Shown here piece by piece: positions 38,826 to 45,100 of a stretch of DNA of 64,000 nucleotides (positions are counted from its first letter, which is position 1; every line of letters begins with the position of its first letter). Origin of the DNA: Treponema sp. (GTDB lineage Bacteria > Spirochaetota > Spirochaetia > Treponematales > Treponemataceae). The notes beneath the pieces are model-generated. The model saw only the letters and a list, made by a program, of their open reading frames with translations, had not been told where the DNA came from and did no database searches. The stretch is taken from the NCBI GenBank assembly GCA_017645785.1, contig JAGCNW010000015.1:38389-102388 (forward strand). The letters run 5' to 3'. Both the position numbers and the translations under genes were made by a program.

Positions 38826-38979
38826 GCGGAAATCCGCCGCGGCCAAGGGTCTTTCCAAGAAAGCCCTTGAACTTTTACCGCAGACAGTCGACAGCTAATG
38901 AAGCCTGACTGCGGTTTGCAAAAGTCCTTGCGGCCTTTTGCATCGAGTTTTGAGCCTCCGAAAAGCGTCGGCTCAAAAC
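38826..38979 (-). ncRNA. Five tandem hairpins between rplJ and rplL
   Basis: Arms, in plus coordinates: 38826-38830/38833-38837; CAAGGG/CCCTTG 38844-38849/38864-38869 with an inner CTTTC/GAAAG; ACCGCAG/CTGCGGT 38877-38883/38909-38915; GCAAAAG/CTTTTGC 38918-38924/38935-38941; GTTTTGAGCC/GGCTCAAAAC 38947-38956/38970-38979. All are perfect stems in untranslated sequence. Function is inferred only: mRNA processing, stabilisation or translational control of rplL. Confidence 0.55.
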
Positions 38980-38992
38980 GTCGTAATTCTAA

Positions 38993-39637
38993 TTAAGCCT
39001 GAGCCGGGGCGTCAGCGGCAGGAGCGGCGTCAGCTGCGGGAGCTGCTGGAGCCTCGGCGGCAGGGGCCGGAGCTTCCGCTGCGGGAGCGGCGGCTTCGGC
39101 GGCAGGAGCGGGCGCGGCCGCGGGGGCGTCGCCTTCCTTAGATTTTTTGTCAACATAAGCCTGCAATGTGGCGGCGAGCTTTTGGGCAGGGCCGTTGATG
39201 GCAGACATAAGCATTGCGATAAGCTGCTTTTTGCCGGGAACCTTTGAGTAGGCCTCGATCTTGGCAAGATCGTAAATCTCTTTGTTGACATAGGCGCCCT
39301 TCACCTTGAGAGCGGGGGCTTCCTTAGCGAACTCGAACAAAACTTTGGCTGTCTCGTTTGAATCCTCTTTGGCCATGGCGATAGCCGTGGGGCCAGTAAG
39401 ATATTCGGCGACGTCTTTTACGTCCATGCCTTCAAACGCGATGCGGGCAAAGTTGTTCTTGATAACTTTGATAGCGGAATTCTTTTCGCGAAGCTTTCCG
39501 CGCAAGGCTGTGATCTGCTCAACAGTCAAACCGCGATAGTCCGCAAAAATGAAGTCGTTGTATTCGCCGAGAGTTTTCTTGGCGGCTTCGATAGCGGCTG
39601 TTTTAGCCGGCTGAATTGTCTTTGAACGAACTGCCAT
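38993..39637 (-). CDS. rplJ: 50S ribosomal protein L10 (uL10) with Ala/Pro-rich tail
   Basis: 214 residues, against about 165 in E. coli. The core to about 165 has the L10 fold (NDFIFADYRGLTVEQITALRGKLRE, NFARIAFEG, LTGPTAIAM) and the C-terminal helix that anchors L7/L12 dimers (NGPAQKLAATLQAYVDKK). The extra 45 residues are almost entirely Ala, Pro and Glu. The tail lies directly after the L12-binding helix, and its role is unknown. Confidence 0.95.
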   Translation of the reverse strand: MAVRSKTIQPAKTAAIEAAKKTLGEYNDFIFADYRGLTVEQITALRGKLREKNSAIKVIKNNFARIAFEGMDVKDVAEYLTGPTAIAMAKEDSNETAKVLFEFAKEAPALKVKGAYVNKEIYDLAKIEAYSKVPGKKQLIAMLMSAINGPAQKLAATLQAYVDKKSKEGDAPAAAPAPAAEAAAPAAEAPAPAAEAPAAPAADAAPAADAPAQA

Positions 39638-39640
39638 TTT

Positions 39641-40321
39641 TTACTCCTCGTCCTTGTGGTTGATCCAAACGCCAGGGCCCATAGAAGAGCTGATTGAGAT
39701 TGTGCGGATGTAGTCCGCGGAAGCGTCAGACGGCTTTTTGCGCTCGATCTCGGCGATCAAAGCGTCAACGTTCTGGGCAATCTTGTCAGCGTCCATAGAA
39801 ACTTTGCCTACGGCGATGTGAACAATGCCTGTTTTGTCGGCGCGGTATTCCGTGCGACCCTTCTTAAGCTCGCCGATGGCGGCTGTGATGTCGTTTGTAA
39901 CGGTTCCAGTCTTGGGGTTGGGCATCAATCCCTTGCGTCCCAAAACCATACCCAAACGTCCTACATCTTTCATCATGTCGGGAGTGGCTACGGCAATGTC
40001 GAACTCGAGCCAACCGCCCTTTACTTTTTCGATGTATTCGTTTGAACCGGCAAAAGCGGCTCCAGCGTCCAAGGCTTCCTGAACGCGGTCTTCCTTACAG
40101 AATACCAAAACCTTCTTTTCGCCCTTAAACTGGTTGGGGAACACCAATGTGTCGCGAACTGTGGCGTTCTTGCCCAACTTGAGGTTGATGTGGGCTTCCA
40201 CTGTTTCGTCGAACTTGGCGAACTTCATGTCCTGAACCATTTTAACGGCTGTCGGAACGTCGTATTTTTTTGTAAGATCGTATTTGGCCGCGGCCGCGCG
40301 GTAATTCTTTCCGTGTTTCAT
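39641..40321 (-). CDS. rplA: 50S ribosomal protein L1 (uL1)
   Basis: 226 residues, full length. KFDETVEAHINLKLGKNATVRDTLVFPN and the signature MPNPKTGTVTNDI identify L1. It forms the mobile L1 stalk and in many bacteria represses rplKA by binding the mRNA leader; a candidate leader hairpin lies before rplK. The start is directly adjacent to the rplK stop. Confidence 0.97.
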   Translation of the reverse strand: MKHGKNYRAAAAKYDLTKKYDVPTAVKMVQDMKFAKFDETVEAHINLKLGKNATVRDTLVFPNQFKGEKKVLVFCKEDRVQEALDAGAAFAGSNEYIEKVKGGWLEFDIAVATPDMMKDVGRLGMVLGRKGLMPNPKTGTVTNDITAAIGELKKGRTEYRADKTGIVHIAVGKVSMDADKIAQNVDALIAEIERKKPSDASADYIRTISISSSMGPGVWINHKDEE

Positions 40322-40753
40322 TTAGGCCTCCACCTCAACGCCCATGCTGCGAGCGGTTCCGGCTACGATTTTCTTCGCGGCCTCAAGGTCGTTCGCGTTG
40401 ATGTCGGGCATCTTTGTCTTTGCGATTTCTTCAAGCTGCGCCTTGGTAAGCTTTCCTACCTTGTCGCGGAGCGGATTCGCAGAACCCTTTTCCAACTTGA
40501 GCGCCTTTTTGATAAGGACAGCTGCCGGAGGGGTCTTAAGGATGAATGTGTAAGACTTGTCTTTGTAAACAGTAAGAACGACCGGGATGATAAGTCCCTT
40601 TTCCATTTTCTTGGTTCTGTCGTTGAATTCCTGTACAAATTTTGGAGCGCTTACACCATGAGGTCCCAAGGCGGGGCCAATCGGCGGGGCCGGTGTCGCA
40701 GCGCCAGCAGGGCACTGAAGCTTGATGACAGCGGTTACTTCTTTTTTTGCCAT
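40322..40753 (-). CDS. rplK: 50S ribosomal protein L11 (uL11)
   Basis: 143 residues, full length. The N-terminal [23 protein letters not shown] (thiostrepton-contact region) and C-terminal rRNA-binding [12 protein letters not shown] segment are diagnostic. L11 makes the base of the GTPase stalk. An AGGAG precedes the ATG. Confidence 0.97.
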   Translation of the reverse strand: MAKKEVTAVIKLQCPAGAATPAPPIGPALGPHGVSAPKFVQEFNDRTKKMEKGLIIPVVLTVYKDKSYTFILKTPPAAVLIKKALKLEKGSANPLRDKVGKLTKAQLEEIAKTKMPDINANDLEAAKKIVAGTARSMGVEVEA

Positions 40754-40781
40754 TTTGTGTATCTCCTAAATTGGTATTAGC

Positions 40782-40812
40782 GGAACGTAGAAGTCCAACG
40801 GACGAGCGTTCC
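40782..40812 (-). promoter_or_regulatory. Leader hairpin upstream of rplK
   Basis: A two-tier hairpin: outer GGAACG/CGTTCC (40782-40787, 40807-40812) and inner GTCC/GGAC (40793-40796, 40800-40803) around AAC. It lies in the 80-nt nusG-rplK gap. In other bacteria L1 binds a hairpin at this place to repress rplK-rplA, so it is a candidate for that site. Confidence 0.45.
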
Positions 40813-40833
40813 TCCCAAAAATGGTCGATTCAA

Positions 40834-41394
40834 CTAGATAGCTTTTTCCACCTGAGTCATGCTCAGTTCGACAGGGGTGGCTCGGCCAAAGATCTGTACA
40901 TTGACCGTAAGCTTCTCTTTCTCTTCGTCAATCGCGTCAACAGTTCCGCTAAAGTCCTTGAAAGGTCCTTCGGTAATCTTGACTGTGTCGCCAATGGCGT
41001 AAGTTTGCTTGATGCGAACGGGTTTTTCACCCTTGATCTCGCCGGAGCGCATCAAAATATTTTTCGCTTCGTCAGCGCTGATGGGGCGCGGGCGCTCATT
41101 GGAAGCCGTTCCAACAAAGCCTGAAACGCCTTGGATGTGACGAATTTTGTTGCAAGTGTCTTTCCAACCCAAATCCGGCAAATCGAGTTCGGCCATAATA
41201 TAGCCGGCGAGAAGCTTGTTTTTGCGGACTTTCTTTTTGCCGTCCTTAATCTCAACAATTTCTTCTTCGGGAACTTTTATGCTCTTTACAATGTCAGAGC
41301 TAAGGTCGCCGTTGTCCAACTTTTGCTGGATGACGCGGCTTACTTTGCCTTCGTAACCTGTGTAGGTTTGAACAATGTACCACTCGACTGCCAT
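40834..41394 (-). CDS. nusG: Transcription elongation and antitermination factor NusG
   Basis: 186 residues. The NGN domain (1-115) has [20 protein letters not shown] and the C-terminal KOW domain (about 130-185) has [24 protein letters not shown]. It binds the RNA polymerase clamp and, through KOW, S10 or Rho. secE lies immediately upstream, as in most bacteria. Confidence 0.97.
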   Translation of the reverse strand: MAVEWYIVQTYTGYEGKVSRVIQQKLDNGDLSSDIVKSIKVPEEEIVEIKDGKKKVRKNKLLAGYIMAELDLPDLGWKDTCNKIRHIQGVSGFVGTASNERPRPISADEAKNILMRSGEIKGEKPVRIKQTYAIGDTVKITEGPFKDFSGTVDAIDEEKEKLTVNVQIFGRATPVELSMTQVEKAI

Positions 41395-41403
41395 TTTGGT
41401 TCC

Positions 41404-41586
41404 TTATTTCATCAAGAGACGGAAAAGCGCCGTAAATCCTAAATCAAGCGCTCCAAGGATAACAGAAACGACGATGGTCGAAACAACAACCACCTTAACG
41501 CTTGACCAAACCTGTTCTTTTGTCGGCCAAACTACAAGCTTGAGTTCGTGGGCGCAATCTTTAAAGAAATTAACAACTTTTGCCAT
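41404..41586 (-). CDS. secE: Protein translocase subunit SecE
   Basis: 60 residues, the short single-helix form. KVVNFFKDCAHELKLVVWPTKEQVWSSVKVVVVST contains the conserved amphipathic segment with VVWPTKEQ, followed by one membrane helix. It clamps SecY. It is in the canonical position before nusG. Confidence 0.93.
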   Translation of the reverse strand: MAKVVNFFKDCAHELKLVVWPTKEQVWSSVKVVVVSTIVVSVILGALDLGFTALFRLLMK

Positions 41587-41609
41587 ATATTCCTCAATAA
41601 TCCAAAAAT

Positions 41610-41628
41610 CGCTGCGTCAAGCGCAGCG
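41610..41628. repeat. TCAAG-loop palindrome between secE and tRNA-Trp
   Basis: CGCTGCG (41610-41616), loop TCAAG, CGCAGCG (41622-41628). It shares the loop of the repeat family at 38 and 49 kb but has a different stem sequence and lacks the full flanks. Confidence 0.45.
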
Positions 41629-41650
41629 TCCTCTAAAGGTGTTGCAGTCA

Positions 41651-41679
41651 GGTTCAATCCCCTTTTGGGGCATTGAACC
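41651..41679 (-). repeat. Strong hairpin between tRNA-Trp and secE
   Basis: GGTTCAAT-CCCC, TTTT loop, GGGG-C-ATTGAACC: 12 pairs with one bulge (41651-41662, 41667-41679). It lies 14 bases after the tRNA 3' end on the transcribed strand and may be a processing site in the mixed tRNA-mRNA transcript. The arm GGTTCAATCC resembles a tRNA T-arm. Confidence 0.5.
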
Positions 41680-41693
41680 TTCCGCACGGATAA

Positions 41694-41766
41694 CAGGGCG
41701 GGCAGGACTTGAACCCGCGACAGCCGGTTTTGGAGACCGGTGCTCTACCAACTGAACTACCGCCCT
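41694..41766 (-). tRNA. trnW: tRNA-Trp (anticodon CCA)
   Basis: 73 nt folding as a cloverleaf: acceptor AGGGCGG/CCGCCCT, anticodon loop CTCCAAA giving anticodon CCA, T-arm GGGTTCAAGTCC. Discriminator G; no CCA end is encoded. It lies between rpmG and secE in the same direction, so it is probably cut from a common transcript. Confidence 0.95.
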
Positions 41767-41824
41767 AAATATATCAAAACGCAAAAGCCTGGGCTTCCGC
41801 GCCTTAATAGCGTTTTAACAAGAT

Positions 41825-42001
41825 TTACTTAATCTTTGTTTCTTTGTGCAAGGTGTGCTTGCGTTCAAAGGGACAATACTTTTTGAGCTCGAGCTTGCCC
41901 TGGATGTTCTTGCGGTTCTTTGAAGTTGTGTAATTCTTGCGCTTGCACTCCGAGCACTGCAAAGCGATGAGTTCTACCGCTCCTTTCTTTTTGCTTCCCA
42001 T
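41825..42001 (-). CDS. rpmG: 50S ribosomal protein L33, zinc form (bL33)
   Basis: 58 residues. It begins [20 protein letters not shown] and contains CSEC and a single later Cys in [17 protein letters not shown]. The second zinc knuckle has one Cys only (KYCPF), so zinc binding may be incomplete. AGGAG precedes the ATG at 42001. Located between tRNA-Thr and tRNA-Trp, as commonly seen for rpmG before secE. Confidence 0.94.
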   Translation of the reverse strand: MGSKKKGAVELIALQCSECKRKNYTTSKNRKNIQGKLELKKYCPFERKHTLHKETKIK

Positions 42002-42029
42002 ATATTTCTCCTATACAAAAGTCTGTGAC

Positions 42030-42102
42030 AGCCCCCGTGCGGGATCGAACCGCAGACCTCAGCCTTACCATGGCTGCGCTCTACCGGCTGAGCTACAAGG
42101 GC
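42030..42102 (-). tRNA. trnT: tRNA-Thr (anticodon GGU)
   Basis: 73 nt: acceptor GCCCTTG/CGGGGGC with two G-U pairs, anticodon stem CAGCC/GGCTG with loop ATGGTAA giving anticodon GGT, T-arm CGGTTCGATCCCG. Discriminator T; no encoded CCA. It is the first gene of the secE-nusG-rplKAJL-rpoBC unit. Confidence 0.94.
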
Positions 42103-42110
42103 AGTTATCG

Positions 42111-42126
42111 CAATGATAGTTCATTG
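42111..42126 (-). repeat. Small hairpin before tRNA-Thr
   Basis: CAATGA/TCATTG arms (42111-42116, 42121-42126) with a 4-base loop, between the promoter and the mature tRNA 5' end. It is likely part of the removed 5' leader. Confidence 0.35.
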
Positions 42127-42155
42127 AGTTTATAGAAATTTCAAAAATGTGTCAA
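42127..42155 (-). promoter_or_regulatory. Promoter of the tRNA-Thr-rpmG-tRNA-Trp-secE-nusG unit
   Basis: Minus-strand TTGACA (42150-42155), 17-bp spacer, TAAACT (42127-42132). A TATAAA two bases earlier is an alternative -10. Confidence 0.65.
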
Positions 42156-42163
42156 GGGAATTT

Positions 42164-42188
42164 GCGGGAATTTTTATAATTTTCCCGC
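42164..42188 (-). terminator. Possible terminator of the beta-helix lipoprotein gene
   Basis: GCGGGAA/TTCCCGC arms (42164-42170, 42182-42188) with an 11-base AT-rich loop start 10 bases after the stop at 42198. Only a weak T-rich stretch follows, so termination may be partial. Confidence 0.5.
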
Positions 42189-42197
42189 CGACCCGTT

Positions 42198-45100
42198 TTA
42201 CGGCTGCCAGGGGCCGCTGGTTGACTCGCTCCATGTAAGGTTTCCGCCGCTGGCGCATTGGCAGGTTATGGTTTTACCCGGATCGTCATAATGTCCTTGC
42301 GTTGTCGTGACATTGTTCTTTAAGTTGTTTGCGGAGCCGTCATAAGTCAATTTAAAGTTATTTTTAGCAAAAGAAGTCATATTGCTAAAATACAATGTTT
42401 CCAACATGCTTCCCAATTTGACAACCTCTACGGTATTGTTTGCGCTGCTGAATATTGTGCCGGGGCAAACCTGAACATTTGTACATTCCGTAAAGTCAAA
42501 AGTAGTCAACCTGCTGCAGCCGTCAAAAGCTTTGGTTGCCCACGAACCTCTTCCAGCATTGCCGTAAATCATAGCCTTATTGATTACTTTTACCGTTTCC
42601 AGCTTTGAGCAGCCTTTAAACGCTTCATAGCGGGGCCTTAATTTTTCTCCGTCAAACGCCACTTCAACAATATTTGTACAACCATCAAAGTTGACTAATA
42701 AAGTTGGCGCCGGATCAGGTTCTTTACTTAAATCGCTAGTCAATATTTGAATATCGTCTTGGTTCATTCTTGTGAGGTCCACTTTAAACTGCTTTGAAGT
42801 CTCCTTTTTTATGGCGTCGATGACATTTTTCAAGCCGGTCCCGGTCTCGGTCACGACCAAGGTGGAGCCGCTAGGAATGTCGGCAGGAAGAGTCTTGGAA
42901 GCCCCGACAGTGAAAGAATCAACTATATAGCCTTCCCGCACATAGCCTTGCGAGTCAATATAGGCGTTTTCATTGGTGAGCGAAAAGCGCTTAAAGGCTT
43001 TTTGCGTAACTTGGCCAGAATCGGACGTAACGTCCAAAATTTTATATTTGGCGTTAGGATTGGTAGGTTCAATCACTGAGGCAGTTACGCAGTAATAATC
43101 TGTAAGGGCTCCGGCGACAGCAATGTGGTTGTCGTGGGCGTTAATAAAATAAATGTCGTTGTTGCCCCTCACGCCGGCTCCGCCAGGAATCTCGACAGTC
43201 CCCTTCATGGTCAAATTTACGCTGGCGTCCGAGGGATAAAAATAAATTGCCCCGCCAGCCACATCGGTTTCACACTGGTTTCTTTCCAGCCGGACTTTAT
43301 AGCTCGATCCGTCAAGCTCAAAAAATTGAGAAGAGTGAGAGCAGCTAATGCCGCCTCCGCCATGGGCAGCCTTGTTGTTTGACACATCGCCGGCCGCGAC
43401 ATGAAGCTGTCCTTGCGTAATATCAATTCCGCCGCCGAAACCATGGGCATAGTTGGTGACGACTCCGTATTTTTTGCCGTCATCGCTAAAAGCGGCTTTG
43501 GAAACAACGCCGCCATTCCCAAGAGTATAGCCTATATATACGGCGGCATCGGTGTCACTGATACGGATTCCGCCGCCATCGCCTCCATTAGCGCTTGAAT
43601 TTATCGTGCGTTTTTCCGCTATATTGGCGTCTTGCGTGTCGGCTTCGGCCCACGCGTTATAGGGGAGTTCCGTTCCAATAATGGCGGATCCGCTCATGTA
43701 AAACTGTCCCTTGTTTAAAAGTCCGCCGCCAAAGGCCGCGCGATTGCCTTTTATAGTTCCGCCGGTCATGACAAAGACAGCGTCACTGTAAACTCCGCCG
43801 CCGCTGCCCCAAGCGGAAACCTGATTGTAGGAGATTTCGCCGCCTGTCATGTCAAGCCTTGTTCCTTCGGTGTAGATTCCGCCGCCATATTTATAATTAC
43901 CGCTTCCTTTATCCGCATAGTTTTCTGTAATGCGGGCGCCCTTTGTTATGGCAAGGCTTGTGTTCGTTCCGCAATAAACGCCGCCCCCACAATAAGCGTG
44001 GTTGCCGTATATTTTGGGGCCGTTGGCGTCAGTTCCGTCGCCAAGGGTCACGCTTAGGCTTGTTCCGGGAGTTGCGATACAGATTCCGCCGCCGTTCCCG
44101 CTAGTGGATCCGCCTGTAATGCCAAGAGCCAAGATATGGATGGGAACGCTGGCGTTTATATTGAGCGTCCTGTTATTATTGCCGTTTAGAATGTCCTTGG
44201 GGTTTTTGCTTGCGTCCAGGCCGTTCTTGCTTGCAAGGGTGATTTTTGTGGCGGTGGCGCTGTCAAGAGTCACAGGGTAGCTGGAGTCGCTTGAGTTGGC
44301 AAGGCTTTGCGCGCCGACCAAAGTTCCGTCCACGTAAATTGTGTAGTTGGTCGACGGGCTTTCTTGGTATGTGATGAACTGCGCGGCCTTTGCGATTGTG
44401 GCGAATGGCTTTGCGGAATTGTTGGTCGCGCCGTTGTACTCGTATGTCGAACTGTTCCATGTCGCGTCGACAGTTGTGTTGCCGCTTGGATCGCTTCCTT
44501 TGTTGCCCGTGCGGTTGTCGCCGGAATCCACGGTGGAAGCGACGTAAATTGTCGTGACGATATTTTTGAGCATGAGCGAGCCGTAGCCCGCCGCGACTGT
44601 GGAATCCAATTTAAAGCCCTTAATGGTCAAGTCAAACTTTGACATGTTTGTGGTTCCGCTAAAAACCTTGCGCCTTTTAAATGAAACGCCGCTTTCAGTC
44701 TCCGGAGCGAGCAATATTTGGTCGGAACTTGTAAAGCCGCTGCCCAAGGCCAAAAGCTTTCCGTTGGAAACATAAATGTCGTTCCAAGGCTTGGTCAGCG
44801 TTCCGTCTCCGTATGGTATGGAAAGGCTTCCATTAAATTTAATGTTCGAGTCGGATTTTTGAATTATGGCGCCGCCAAAATTAGCCTCGTTTTCTTTTAT
44901 CGTTCCGGCGTCCAAGTCAACGGTTCCAGCGGTGTAAATGCCGCCGCCGGAAACGTAGGCGGCGTTGTAAGCGATTGTTCCGCCTGTAACAGCCAGCTTG
45001 GCTTTTTTTGCGGCATAGCCCCTGACATAAATCGCTCCGCCTGAGAGCTCAGAGTAGTTGTAAAATATTCCTCCCGTAAAGCTTTCGTCTTTTTTGGCGG

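Noticed and set aside
41865..42071. 68-residue frame overlapping rpmG and tRNA-Thr
   Set aside because: It covers the tRNA-Thr and is out of frame with the clear L33 coding sequence.
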